Assembly: GCF_019200975.1 (NCBI RefSeq)
Contig: NZ_JAHTMR010000009.1
Coordinates: 62,001 to 126,000, forward strand
From: Pseudomonas sp. PD9R
GTDB taxonomy: Bacteria > Pseudomonadota > Gammaproteobacteria > Pseudomonadales > Pseudomonadaceae
Direction: 5' to 3'
Length of the DNA: 64,000 bases
This document shows positions 32,746 through 42,070 of the stretch, piece after piece; the first letter of the stretch is position 1; every line of letters begins with the position of its first letter. The translations under genes were made by a program, and so were the position numbers. The notes beneath the pieces are model-generated. The model did not search any database and had not been told where the DNA came from. It saw nothing but the letters and a program-made list of their open reading frames with translations.

Positions 32746-34971
32746 TTAAACCAGCGCAGCAATCGCCGCGTTGAGAGTGGCGCTTGGGCGCATGGCCTTG
32801 CTGATCAGCTCGGCACTGGCGTGGTAGTAACCGCCGATGTCCACTGGCTTGCCCTGAACGGCGTTGAGTTCGGCAACGATGGTTGCTTCGTTCTCGGTCA
32901 GGGTTTTGGCCAGGGTACTGAACTGCGATTGCAGCGCGGTATCTTCAGTCTGGGCGGCCAGGGCCTGAGCCCAGTACAGCGCCAGGTAGAAGTGGCTGCC
33001 GCGGTTGTCGATGTTGCCGACTTTGCGCGATGGCGACTTGTTGTTGTCCAGGAACTGGCCGGTGGCCTGGTCCAGGGTCTTGGCCAGAACCAGCGCCTTA
33101 GGGTTGTTGTAAGTCACACCCAGATGCTCGAGGGAAGCGGCCAGGGCCAGGAACTCGCCCAGGGAATCCCAGCGCAGGAAGTTCTCTTCCAGCAGCTGTT
33201 GAACGTGCTTCGGTGCCGAACCGCCGGCGCCGGTTTCGAACAGGCCGCCGCCATTCATCAGCGGAACGATCGACAGCATCTTGGCGCTGGTGCCCAGTTC
33301 CATGATCGGGAACAGGTCAGTCAGGTAGTCGCGCAGTACGTTGCCGGTTACCGAAATGGTGTCCTTGCCGTCGCGGGTGCGCTGCAGGGTGAACTTCATC
33401 GCGTCGACCGGGGCCATGATCTGGATGTCCAGACCGGCAGTGTCGTGGTCCTTCAGGTAAGCCTGAACTTTCTCGATCACTACACCGTCGTGGGCGCGCA
33501 TCGGGTCCAGCCAGAAGATCGCTGGAGTGGCGCTGGCGCGAGCGCGGTTGACGGCCAGTTTGACCCAGTCCTGGATCGGCGCGTCTTTGGTCTGGCACAT
33601 GCGGAAGATGTCGCCGGCTTCAACCGACTGTTCCAGCAGCAAGGTGCCGTTGCTGTCGCTGACGCGGACAACACCGTTGGTCTTGATCTGGAAGGTCTTG
33701 TCGTGCGAGCCGTACTCTTCGGCTTTTTTCGCCATCAGGCCAACGTTTGGCACGCTGCCCATGGTGGTTGGATCGAACGCGCCGTTTGCCCTGCAGTCTT
33801 CGATGACTGCCTGGTAAATGGTCGCGTAGCAGCGATCCGGGATCACAGCCTTGGTGTCATGCAACTGGCCGTCGGTGCCCCACATTTTGCCGGAGTCACG
33901 GATCATGGCTGGCATCGAGGCGTCGACGATGACGTCGCTCGGCACGTGCAGGTTGGTGATGCCTTTGTCGGAGTTGACCATCGCCAGCGATGGACGAGCG
34001 GCGTAGACCGCCTGAATGTCGGCTTCGATGGCAGCTTGCTGCTCGGCCGGCAGGGCCTTGATGCGAACGTACAGGTCGCCGATGCCGTTGTTCAGGTTGA
34101 AGCCGATCTGTGCCAGCACGTCTGCGTGCTTCGCCAGTGCGTCTTTATAGAACTCGGCAACGATCTGGCCGAACATGATCGGGTCGGAGACCTTCATCAT
34201 GGTGGCTTTCAGGTGAACCGACAGCAGCACGCCTTTTTGCTTGGCGTCTTCGATCTCGGCAGCGATGAAGCTGCGCAGAGCGTTTTTGCTCATGACCGCG
34301 CAATCGAGGATCTCACCGGCTTGTACGGTGGTTTTTTCTTTCAGGACGGTGGTGGTGCCGTCTTGAGCGATCAGTTCGATTTTCACTGCGCCAGCGGCGT
34401 CGATCAGGGCAGCTTTTTCGCTGCCGTAGAAATCACCGGTGTTCATGTGCGCGACGTGGGACTTGGAGTCTGCAGCCCAGGCGCCCATTTTGTGCGGGTG
34501 CTTGCGTGCGTAGTTCTTGACCGACAGCGGGGCGCGACGATCAGAGTTGCCTTCGCGCAGAACCGGGTTCACGGCGCTGCCCTTGATCTTGTCGTAACGG
34601 GCCTTGGCTTCTTTGTCGGCGTCGCTGGTGATGGTTTCCGGGTAGTCCGGCAGAGCGTAGCCCTGGGCTTGCAGCTCTTTGATTGCGGCTTGCAGTTGCG
34701 GAACCGAGGCGCTGATGTTCGGCAGCTTGATGATGTTGGCTTCAGGCGTAACGGCCAGGGCACCCAGTTCGGCGAGGTGGTCGGCTACGGCTTTATCACC
34801 CAATTGCTCGGGGAAGCTGGCCAGGATGCGCCCTGCAAGAGAGATATCGCGGGTTTCAACGGCGATATCAGCCGAGGCGGTGAAGGCCTCTACGATAGGC
34901 AACAGTGAATAGGTGGCGAGGGCTGGGGCTTCGTCGGTGAAGGTATAGATGATCTTCGAGCGGGTGGGCAT
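32746..34971 (-). CDS. idh: isocitrate dehydrogenase (NADP), monomeric type
   Basis: Oxidatively decarboxylates isocitrate to 2-oxoglutarate with NADP. The 741-residue single-chain enzyme is of the Azotobacter/Corynebacterium type, unrelated in length to the dimeric enzyme encoded next door. The isocitrate-binding segment NPVLREGNSDRRAP is visible near residues 123-136. It is divergent from icd across a 506-bp intergenic region in which I see no gene. How the two are balanced is not visible in the sequence. Confidence 0.96.
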   Translation of the reverse strand: MPTRSKIIYTFTDEAPALATYSLLPIVEAFTASADIAVETRDISLAGRILASFPEQLGDKAVADHLAELGALAVTPEANIIKLPNISASVPQLQAAIKELQAQGYALPDYPETITSDADKEAKARYDKIKGSAVNPVLREGNSDRRAPLSVKNYARKHPHKMGAWAADSKSHVAHMNTGDFYGSEKAALIDAAGAVKIELIAQDGTTTVLKEKTTVQAGEILDCAVMSKNALRSFIAAEIEDAKQKGVLLSVHLKATMMKVSDPIMFGQIVAEFYKDALAKHADVLAQIGFNLNNGIGDLYVRIKALPAEQQAAIEADIQAVYAARPSLAMVNSDKGITNLHVPSDVIVDASMPAMIRDSGKMWGTDGQLHDTKAVIPDRCYATIYQAVIEDCRANGAFDPTTMGSVPNVGLMAKKAEEYGSHDKTFQIKTNGVVRVSDSNGTLLLEQSVEAGDIFRMCQTKDAPIQDWVKLAVNRARASATPAIFWLDPMRAHDGVVIEKVQAYLKDHDTAGLDIQIMAPVDAMKFTLQRTRDGKDTISVTGNVLRDYLTDLFPIMELGTSAKMLSIVPLMNGGGLFETGAGGSAPKHVQQLLEENFLRWDSLGEFLALAASLEHLGVTYNNPKALVLAKTLDQATGQFLDNNKSPSRKVGNIDNRGSHFYLALYWAQALAAQTEDTALQSQFSTLAKTLTENEATIVAELNAVQGKPVDIGGYYHASAELISKAMRPSATLNAAIAALV

Positions 34972-35477
34972 ATTCGGATTAACTCTCTCTTCTTTGCTAA
35001 AGCGTGCGCAGAAACTCGAGGGGCGCCGGGTAAGCGCGTTCGTTCAAAGTCATCCATGAGCCGAATGTCGAGGTTTCGTTGCTGTGATGTTGGGTGCATC
35101 AGTCGAGCGTCAAGCGGTCGGCCTGCGGTAACAGACCGGCTTATAGGGCGGCAAGTCTCATCGCTATTAATCTGTAGCAGGAGACTCAGCCGTCGTGACC
35201 CTGTAGTCAGCGGCGGCATTATACATAGGTAGCTGGCAATCTGCCGATGGTTCATACGCAACGATTCTCGTCCATTGGTCTAAAGGTCGCAGGCGAGAGC
35301 CGGGCGTAGCGTCATTCGTCGTGCTGTAGTTTGGCGCTTTTCCCTTTGCTTTCAGGCTTGTAGGTCGCGAGTTATGCCGCCTCGCGGCACATCGATGGAA
35401 CAGAGGGTTTGCGTGCTGATTTAACTGGGTTACGCTCGAACCAAGCCAGATGTTCAATCCAAACAATGGAGTTCAGC

Positions 35478-36734
35478 ATGGGTTACAAGAAGATTCAGGT
35501 TCCAGCCGTCGGCGACAAAATCACCGTCAACGCAGACCATTCTCTCAATGTTCCTAATAACCCGATCATTCCCTTCATCGAGGGTGACGGCATCGGCGTT
35601 GATATCAGCCCGGTCATGATCAAGGTTGTCGATGCTGCTGTGAAGAAGGCTTACGGCGGCGAGCGCAAGATTTCCTGGATGGAAGTGTACGCCGGGGAAA
35701 AAGCGACTCAGGTTTACGATCAGGACACCTGGCTGCCTCAGGAAACCCTGGACGCGGTCAAGGATTACGTGGTTTCCATCAAAGGGCCTTTGACCACCCC
35801 GGTTGGCGGCGGTATCCGCTCCCTCAATGTGGCGCTGCGCCAGCAACTCGACCTGTACGTTTGCCTGCGCCCGGTGCGCTGGTTCGAAGGCGTGCCTAGC
35901 CCGGTCAAGAAACCAGGCGACGTCGACATGACGATCTTCCGCGAGAACTCTGAAGACATCTATGCGGGTATCGAGTGGAAGGCCGGTTCGCCGGAAGCCA
36001 CCAAGGTCATCAAGTTCCTGAAAGAAGAAATGGGCGTTACCAAGATCCGTTTCGACGAAAACTGCGGCATCGGCGTCAAGCCCGTTTCCCTGCAAGGCAC
36101 CAAGCGTCTGGCGCGCAAGGCCCTGCAATATGTGGTGGACAATGATCGCGATTCGCTGACCATTGTGCACAAAGGCAACATCATGAAGTTCACCGAAGGT
36201 GCCTTCAAGGAATGGGCCTACGAAGTTGCAGCTGAAGAATTCGGCGCGACCCTGCTCGACGGCGGTCCGTGGATGCAGTTCAAGAACCCGAAAACCGGCA
36301 AGAACGTTATCGTCAAGGACGCCATCGCCGACGCCATGCTTCAGCAAATCCTGCTGCGCCCGGCCGAATACGATGTGATCGCCACACTGAACCTGAACGG
36401 CGACTACCTCTCCGATGCCCTGGCGGCGGAAGTGGGCGGGATCGGCATCGCGCCAGGTGCCAACCTGTCCGACACCGTGGCCATGTTCGAAGCCACCCAC
36501 GGTACTGCGCCGAAATACGCCGGCAAAGACCAGGTCAATCCGGGTTCGCTGATCCTGTCCGCCGAAATGATGCTGCGTCACATGGGCTGGACCGAAGCGG
36601 CCGACCTGATCATCAAAGGCACTAACGGCGCAATTTCCGCCAAGACCGTGACCTATGACTTCGAACGTTTGATGGACGGCGCCAAACTGCTGTCTTCTTC
36701 GGCGTTCGGCGATGCCATGATCTCGCACATGTAA
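35478..36734 (+). CDS. icd: isocitrate dehydrogenase (NADP), dimeric type
   Basis: The classical 418-residue dimeric TCA-cycle enzyme. PFIEGDGIG near residues 32-40 and the substrate loop GGGIRSLNVALRQ (S115) are present. The equivalent serine in E. coli is phosphorylated by AceK to send isocitrate to the glyoxylate shunt, so similar control is possible. The start MGYKKIQVPAVGDK at 35478 follows GGAG; the upstream in-frame extension is leader. Confidence 0.97.
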   Translation: MGYKKIQVPAVGDKITVNADHSLNVPNNPIIPFIEGDGIGVDISPVMIKVVDAAVKKAYGGERKISWMEVYAGEKATQVYDQDTWLPQETLDAVKDYVVSIKGPLTTPVGGGIRSLNVALRQQLDLYVCLRPVRWFEGVPSPVKKPGDVDMTIFRENSEDIYAGIEWKAGSPEATKVIKFLKEEMGVTKIRFDENCGIGVKPVSLQGTKRLARKALQYVVDNDRDSLTIVHKGNIMKFTEGAFKEWAYEVAAEEFGATLLDGGPWMQFKNPKTGKNVIVKDAIADAMLQQILLRPAEYDVIATLNLNGDYLSDALAAEVGGIGIAPGANLSDTVAMFEATHGTAPKYAGKDQVNPGSLILSAEMMLRHMGWTEAADLIIKGTNGAISAKTVTYDFERLMDGAKLLSSSAFGDAMISHM

Positions 36735-36752
36735 GCGAATCCAGGCAGCAAA

Positions 36753-36790
36753 AAACCGCCCGGCTCAAGTGATTGAGCCGGGCGGTTTTT
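36753..36790. terminator. bidirectional terminator between icd and cspD
   Basis: A 16-bp perfect stem, AAACCGCCCGGCTCAA and its complement, with a GTGA loop and A/T runs on both sides. It serves convergent icd and cspD. Confidence 0.92.
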
Positions 36791-36812
36791 TATGACTGGG
36801 GGCGTGTGCGGT

Positions 36813-37079
36813 TCAGGCCGTAACGGTTTGTTGCCCGGCGGGTGCCGCGACGGCCGAGATGTCCTGAGGCGCGCCAATGTTGATGGCGTGCAGGCCTTTA
36901 GGGCCCTGGATGATTTCGAAGACGACAGCCTGGCCGGCTTTCAGGGTTTTATAGCCATCCATCTGGATGGCCGAGTAATGGGCGAACAGGTCTTCGCTTT
37001 TGCCGTCCTCGTTGATAAAACCGTAACCCTTGGCGTTGTTGAACCATTTCACCTTGCCGCTGACCTTGACGCCTGACAT
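36813..37079 (-). CDS. cspD: cold-shock-domain protein, CspD-like
   Basis: An 88-residue CspA-fold protein. The RNP1-like motif KGYGFI and RNP2-like DLFAHYSAI are present. In E. coli CspD inhibits replication in stationary phase and is degraded by Lon. ATG 37079 is chosen because GAGGG lies 8 bases upstream; ATG 37085 would be too close. It is divergent from clpS, an arrangement conserved in many gamma-proteobacteria. Confidence 0.92.
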   Translation of the reverse strand: MSGVKVSGKVKWFNNAKGYGFINEDGKSEDLFAHYSAIQMDGYKTLKAGQAVVFEIIQGPKGLHAINIGAPQDISAVAAPAGQQTVTA

Positions 37080-37303
37080 ACCCATATCCCTCTGCAACTG
37101 ACTCCATCACTGGAGTATCATCCAGTTCATCCGCAGTCACTTCTTCGAAAAAAGTTGACTCCGCGGACCTTTTTTACCCACTGTGGGCTCTATTGGTTGT
37201 AACACCGTTTTGCCGATAGTCAAGTTGACCCGGTAGTCGGAGTTGAAATCGTCCATGGGCGCCCCCACCACTGTATTTGCACAACTGACGAACCTTTCTT
37301 TCC

Positions 37304-37687
37304 ATGCATGCAATCAGCCAGATTCGACTAACATTCAATCAGGATCGCCCGACTCTCCAAAAGGATCGCCCGGAGGAACACGACGACGATTCCGCAGGCA
37401 TTGCTGTTCAGGAGGCCAAGCCTGCTTTACAGGCGCCGCCGATGTACAAGGTGGTTTTGTTTAATGATGACTACACACCGATGGATTTCGTCGTCGAAGT
37501 GCTCGAGGTGTTTTTTAACCTGAATCGCGAGCTGGCGACCAAGGTCATGCTGGCCGTCCATACAGAAGGACGGGCAGTATGTGGAGTGTTTACCCGCGAC
37601 ATCGCCGAGACCAAGGCCATGCAGGTCAACCAGTACGCCAGGGAAAGCCAGCATCCGCTACTCTGTGAAATCGAGAAGGACGGTTAA
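37304..37687 (+). CDS. clpS: ATP-dependent Clp protease adaptor ClpS
   Basis: Delivers proteins with N-degron residues (Leu, Phe, Tyr, Trp) to ClpA. The 127-residue protein has the family core VVLFNDDYTPMDFVVEVLEV, whose Asn/Asp residues hold the substrate alpha-amino group, and the ClpA-contact region around VHTEGRAVCG. The N-terminal tail of about 45 residues carries more acidic residues than I recall for P. aeruginosa. It lies 30 bp before clpA. Confidence 0.95.
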   Translation: MHAISQIRLTFNQDRPTLQKDRPEEHDDDSAGIAVQEAKPALQAPPMYKVVLFNDDYTPMDFVVEVLEVFFNLNRELATKVMLAVHTEGRAVCGVFTRDIAETKAMQVNQYARESQHPLLCEIEKDG

Positions 37688-37717
37688 TCGCCGGACACTT
37701 GGGTATGAGGTGAAGCT

Positions 37718-39988
37718 ATGTTAAACCGCGAGCTCGAAGTCACCCTCAATCTTGCCTTCAAGGAGGCCCGTTCGAAGCGTCATGAGTTCATGACCGTCGA
37801 GCATCTCCTGCTGGCCCTATTGGACAATGAGGCTGCCGCCACCGTTTTGCGTGCCTGCGGCGCAAACCTCGACAAACTCAAGCATGACCTGCAGGAGTTC
37901 ATCGACTCCACCACGCCATTGATCCCCGTCCATGACGAGGATCGCGAAACCCAGCCAACCCTGGGCTTTCAGCGTGTCCTGCAACGTGCTGTGTTTCACG
38001 TACAGAGCTCGGGCAAACGCGAAGTGACCGGCGCCAACGTGCTGGTCGCGATCTTCAGCGAGCAAGAGAGTCAGGCAGTGTTCCTGCTGAAACAGCAGAG
38101 CGTTGCCCGTATTGATGTCGTCAACTATATCGCCCATGGCATTTCCAAAGTGCCAGGGCACGGCGATCACTCTGAGGGCGAGCAAGATATGCAGGACGAC
38201 GAGGGCGGTGAGTCTTCATCTTCAGGCAATCCACTGGATGCTTATGCCAGTAACCTTAACGAACTCGCACGCCAGGGTCGTATCGATCCGCTGGTAGGTC
38301 GTGAGCTGGAAGTCGAACGCGTTGCGCAGATCCTGGCGCGCCGTCGCAAAAACAATCCGTTGCTGGTGGGCGAGGCGGGCGTGGGTAAAACCGCGATTGC
38401 CGAAGGTCTGGCCAAACGCATTGTCGACAACCAGGTGCCGGACTTGCTGGCCAACAGCGTGGTGTACTCCCTTGATCTCGGCGCCTTGCTGGCCGGGACC
38501 AAATACCGCGGCGATTTCGAGAAGCGCTTCAAGGCGTTGCTCAATGAACTGAAAAAACGTCCGCAGGCAATCCTGTTCATCGACGAAATCCACACCATCA
38601 TCGGTGCGGGTGCTGCGTCCGGTGGCGTCATGGATGCCTCGAATCTGCTCAAACCGTTGCTGTCGTCCGGCGATATCCGATGCATCGGTTCGACCACCTT
38701 CCAGGAATTCCGCGGGATTTTCGAGAAGGACCGTGCTTTGGCTCGGCGCTTCCAGAAAGTCGATGTGTCGGAGCCTTCGGTGGAAGACACCATCGGTATT
38801 CTGCGCGGCCTGAAAGGGCGTTTCGAGAGTCATCACAATATCGAATACAGTGATGAAGCCCTGCGCGCGGCTGCCGAACTGGCCTCGCGTTACATCAATG
38901 ACCGGCATATGCCGGACAAGGCCATCGACGTAATCGATGAGGCCGGTGCCTATCAGCGCCTGCAGCCGGTTGAGATGCGCGTAAAACGCATCGAAGTGCC
39001 TCAGGTCGAGGACATCGTTGCGAAAATCGCGCGGATTCCGCCAAAACACGTCACCAGTTCCGATAAAGAACTGCTGCGTAACCTTGAGCGTGATCTGAAG
39101 TTGACCGTGTTTGGTCAGGATGCCGCGATCGACTCTCTGGCTACCGCGATCAAGCTGTCCCGTGCCGGCCTCAAGTCACCAGACAAGCCTGTAGGTTCGT
39201 TCCTGTTCGCCGGTCCTACCGGTGTGGGTAAAACCGAAGCGGCGCGTCAGCTGGCCAAGGCGTTAGGTGTTGAGCTGGTTCGTTTCGACATGTCCGAATA
39301 CATGGAGCGTCACACCGTATCGCGTCTGATCGGTGCACCTCCAGGTTATGTCGGGTTTGACCAGGGCGGTCTGTTGACTGAAGCGATCACCAAGCAGCCA
39401 CACTGCGTGCTGTTGCTCGATGAAATCGAAAAGGCGCACCCGGAAGTCTTCAACCTGCTATTGCAGGTCATGGACCACGGTACGCTGACCGATAACAACG
39501 GGCGCAAGGCAGACTTCCGTAACGTGATCGTCATCATGACGACCAACGCCGGTGCTGAGACTGCAGCGCGTGCTTCGATCGGTTTCACCTATCAGGATCA
39601 CTCTTCCGATGCGATGGAAGTGATCAAGAAGAGCTTCACGCCGGAATTCCGCAACCGACTGGACACCATCATCCAATTTGGTCGCCTCAGCCATGAGGTC
39701 ATCAAAAGCGTGGTGGACAAATTCCTCATCGAACTTCAGGCGCAGCTGGAAGACAAGCGTGTCTTGCTGGAAGTCACCGATGCTGCCCGCAGCTGGCTGG
39801 CGGCAGGTGGTTACGACTCGGCAATGGGTGCTCGACCTATGGCTCGCCTCATCCAGGACAAGATCAAGCGGCCACTGGCGGAGGAGATTCTCTTTGGCGA
39901 GCTGGCCGAACATGGCGGTGTGGTGCACATCGACATCAAGGACGGCGAACTGACCTTCGAGTTCGAGACTACGGCTGAAATGGCCTGA
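37718..39988 (+). CDS. clpA: ATP-dependent Clp protease ATP-binding subunit ClpA
   Basis: AAA+ unfoldase of 756 residues that feeds ClpP. Two Walker A motifs are visible, GEAGVGKT in the first and GPTGVGKT in the second AAA+ module, after the N-terminal Clp-N repeats. The ClpP-docking tripeptide reads IGF (RASIGFTYQD) where E. coli ClpA has IGL. It is the partner of upstream clpS and lies near the two aminoacyl-transferase genes that create N-degrons. Confidence 0.97.
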   Translation: MLNRELEVTLNLAFKEARSKRHEFMTVEHLLLALLDNEAAATVLRACGANLDKLKHDLQEFIDSTTPLIPVHDEDRETQPTLGFQRVLQRAVFHVQSSGKREVTGANVLVAIFSEQESQAVFLLKQQSVARIDVVNYIAHGISKVPGHGDHSEGEQDMQDDEGGESSSSGNPLDAYASNLNELARQGRIDPLVGRELEVERVAQILARRRKNNPLLVGEAGVGKTAIAEGLAKRIVDNQVPDLLANSVVYSLDLGALLAGTKYRGDFEKRFKALLNELKKRPQAILFIDEIHTIIGAGAASGGVMDASNLLKPLLSSGDIRCIGSTTFQEFRGIFEKDRALARRFQKVDVSEPSVEDTIGILRGLKGRFESHHNIEYSDEALRAAAELASRYINDRHMPDKAIDVIDEAGAYQRLQPVEMRVKRIEVPQVEDIVAKIARIPPKHVTSSDKELLRNLERDLKLTVFGQDAAIDSLATAIKLSRAGLKSPDKPVGSFLFAGPTGVGKTEAARQLAKALGVELVRFDMSEYMERHTVSRLIGAPPGYVGFDQGGLLTEAITKQPHCVLLLDEIEKAHPEVFNLLLQVMDHGTLTDNNGRKADFRNVIVIMTTNAGAETAARASIGFTYQDHSSDAMEVIKKSFTPEFRNRLDTIIQFGRLSHEVIKSVVDKFLIELQAQLEDKRVLLEVTDAARSWLAAGGYDSAMGARPMARLIQDKIKRPLAEEILFGELAEHGGVVHIDIKDGELTFEFETTAEMA

Positions 39989-40006
39989 CTTTAACCGCAA
40001 CTAAGC

Positions 40007-40036
40007 AAAAAGGCGCCGATTGGCGCCTTTTTGCTT
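40007..40036 (+). terminator. terminator of clpA
   Basis: AAAAAGGCGCC and GGCGCCTTTTT form a stem with a 4-base loop, 19 bases after the clpA stop. Confidence 0.92.
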
Positions 40037-40043
40037 TCCCTTT

Positions 40044-40060
40044 GTAGGAGCTGCCGAGGC
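40044..40060 (+). repeat. truncated single REP
   Basis: GTAGGAGCTGCCGAGGC without the inner half or partner, between the clpA and infA terminators. Confidence 0.55.
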
Positions 40061-40076
40061 CAGATTGCGGACAAAC

Positions 40077-40104
40077 AAAAACGCCCGGCAATGCCGGGCG
40101 TTTT
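40077..40104 (-). terminator. terminator of infA
   Basis: Minus-strand stem ACGCCCGGC / GCCGGGCGT followed by TTTTTG. It lies about 130 bases past the infA stop, with a REP doublet in between. Confidence 0.85.
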
Positions 40105-40134
40105 GTATTGACTTGATTAGCGAGCGCGCCCTAT

Positions 40135-40232
40135 GTAGGAGCGAGGTTGCTCGCGATGGTCGTCAAAGATGATGCAGGGAGTCTGACTTGACGCGGTGCT
40201 CTCAGGTTTTTCGCGAGCAAGCTCGCTCCTAC
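40135..40232. repeat. REP doublet, GTAGGAGCGAGCTTGCTCGCGA family
   Basis: GTAGGAGCGAGGTTGCTCGC and the inverse GCGAGCAAGCTCGCTCCTAC. It ends only two bases from the infA stop codon, so it lies within the infA 3' untranslated region. Confidence 0.88.
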
Positions 40233-40233
40233 C

Positions 40234-40452
40234 TTAGCGAGCGCGGTAAGTGATGCGCCCTTTGCTCAAGTCATAGGGCGTCAGCTCGACGCGCACCTTG
40301 TCACCGGTAAGAATACGAATGTAGTTCTTGCGCATCTTGCCGGAAATATGCGCGGTTACGACGTGCCCATTTTCCAACTCCACGCGAAACATGGTGTTGG
40401 GCAGGGTGTCGACGACAGTGCCTTCCATTTCGAAGCTGTCTTCTTTCGACAT
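40234..40452 (-). CDS. infA: translation initiation factor IF-1
   Basis: A 72-residue S1-fold protein that binds the ribosomal A site during initiation. The sequence from [19 protein letters not shown] to GRITYRAR is essentially the E. coli family form. The upstream in-frame extension of 22 residues is leader. It lies beside the clpA and aat/bpt genes, as in many proteobacteria. Confidence 0.97.
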
Positions 40453-40563
40453 GCAGTAAAGCCCTCGGTGTCCAATGAATGGCCCGGTGCAACTGCGCCA
40501 GGCAAAAGCGGCGTGCATTGTGCCCGAAAAGTGGGGTTCAAGCCAAGGGGTTTAGGGCGTGCT

Positions 40564-41271
40564 CTAGTTCAGAACGACCCAACGCTGATTAATCAGCAGT
40601 TCAATGGGGCGATATTGGGTCTTGTAGCTCATTTTTTTGCAGTTTTTGATCCAGTAGCCCAGGTAGACCGCATCCAGCCCCAGCCGCCGGGCTTCGCCAA
40701 TTTGCCAGAGGATCGCGAACCGCCCCAGGCTGCGACGCTCTTCAGCGGGTTCATAGAAGGTGTAGACCGCCGACAGACCGTTCGGCAGAAGGTCGGTGAC
40801 GGCGATAGCGAGCAGCCGGCCGTCGAGGCGGAATTCGTAAAAACGTGAAAACGGCAGGTCACGGACCAAAAACGTCGAAAACTGATCGCGACTGGGTGGG
40901 TACATGTCGCCATCGGCATGGCGCTGTTCGATATAGCGCTGGTACAGATCGAAGTACTCTTCGCTGAAACCTGGCTTGGCCGGGCGTACCTGCAAGTCGG
41001 CGTTACGTTTGAAAATACGTTTCTGCTGACGATTGGGCGTGAATACCCCTACAGGGATGCGCGCGGGAACGCACGCATTGCAGTTCTGGCAATGCGGGCG
41101 GTAGAGATGATCGCCGCTGCGACGGAAACCCATCTCCGACAGGTCTGCATAGACATGCACATCCATGGGCTGGCTAGGGTCGAGGAACAGGGTCGTGGCC
41201 TGCTCCTCGGGCAGATAACTGCAAGAGTGCGGCTGAGTGGCATAGAACTTCAAACGCGCCAACTCGGTCAT
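40564..41271 (-). CDS. bpt: leucyl-transferase Bpt (ATE-like aminoacyl-tRNA-protein transferase)
   Basis: Bacterial homologue of eukaryotic arginyl-transferase that attaches leucine to N-terminal Asp or Glu, producing N-degrons for ClpS. The protein has 235 residues. Conserved cysteines are seen in the N-terminal CSYLP and in HCQNCNACVPARI; the C-terminal LDAVYLGYWIKNCKKMSYK is typical of the family. ATG 41271 follows GAGGG; a TTG two codons upstream is rejected. Confidence 0.93.
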   Translation of the reverse strand: MTELARLKFYATQPHSCSYLPEEQATTLFLDPSQPMDVHVYADLSEMGFRRSGDHLYRPHCQNCNACVPARIPVGVFTPNRQQKRIFKRNADLQVRPAKPGFSEEYFDLYQRYIEQRHADGDMYPPSRDQFSTFLVRDLPFSRFYEFRLDGRLLAIAVTDLLPNGLSAVYTFYEPAEERRSLGRFAILWQIGEARRLGLDAVYLGYWIKNCKKMSYKTQYRPIELLINQRWVVLN

Positions 41272-41328
41272 GATCAACCCTCGGGATAGTGCTTTGGATT
41301 AAGTGTAAGCCACGCGCGCAAAAGTCGC

Positions 41329-42009
41329 TCAGCAAACCCAGGTTGCGCGGCTGGGTTGATCCAGATACTGCGCCAGGTAACCGGCAAACGCGCTGCGAGG
41401 AATCGCCCTGGCACCCAGGCTGTGCAGATGGTCGGTAGGCATCTGACAGTCGATCAGGACAAAGCCTGAATTTTTCAGATGTCGAACCAGCGTGGCAAAG
41501 CCATATTTGGAGGCGTTGTCGGCGCGGCTGAACATGGATTCGCCGAAAAACAGTTGCCCCATCGCCAGGCCATACAGCCCGCCGACCAGTTCGCCCTGAT
41601 CCCAGACTTCCACGGAATGCGCGTAGCCACGCCTGTGCAGTTCAAGGTAAGCGTCCTGCATGGCTTGGGTGATCCAGGTGCCGTCGGCGTAGTCGCGAGG
41701 CGCTGCGCAGGCGCTGATGACCGCGGAAAAATCCTGATCGAAGGTCACTTGGTAGCGCTGTTGACGCAGCAGTTTGTTCAGACTGCGAGAGATATGCAGT
41801 TCGTCGGGAAACAAAACCGTGCGTGGATCCGGCGACCACCAGAGTATTGGCTGGCCTTCTGAAAACCATGGGAAGCATCCGTGACGGTAGGCCCGAATCA
41901 GCCGATCGGCGGACAGATCGCCACCGGCAGCCAGCAGCCCGTTGGGGTCGCGCATGGCTTTTTCCAGCGGCGGGAAAGTCAGGGTGTTGCGTTGTAACCA
42001 AGTCAGCAT
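41329..42009 (-). CDS. aat: leucyl/phenylalanyl-tRNA-protein transferase
   Basis: Adds Leu or Phe to N-terminal Arg or Lys, marking proteins for ClpS-ClpAP. The protein has 226 residues. Core motifs GCFPWFSEGQPILWWSPDPR and GGLYGLAMGQLFFGESMFS are intact. The start MLTWLQRNTLTFPP fits; the longer ORF adds 82 unrelated residues. The gap to bpt is 57 bp. Confidence 0.95.
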   Translation of the reverse strand: MLTWLQRNTLTFPPLEKAMRDPNGLLAAGGDLSADRLIRAYRHGCFPWFSEGQPILWWSPDPRTVLFPDELHISRSLNKLLRQQRYQVTFDQDFSAVISACAAPRDYADGTWITQAMQDAYLELHRRGYAHSVEVWDQGELVGGLYGLAMGQLFFGESMFSRADNASKYGFATLVRHLKNSGFVLIDCQMPTDHLHSLGARAIPRSAFAGYLAQYLDQPSRATWVC

Positions 42010-42070
42010 GGCGTCCGGGCTTGCAAAAGGGGAGGGCAGTGGCGGGTGTCGGCCCGCCGCTAGTGTGCCG

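Noticed and set aside
32593..34908. Long open frame (771 codons) antisense to the monomeric isocitrate dehydrogenase
   Set aside because: Complete overlap with a confident gene and no recognisable domain.
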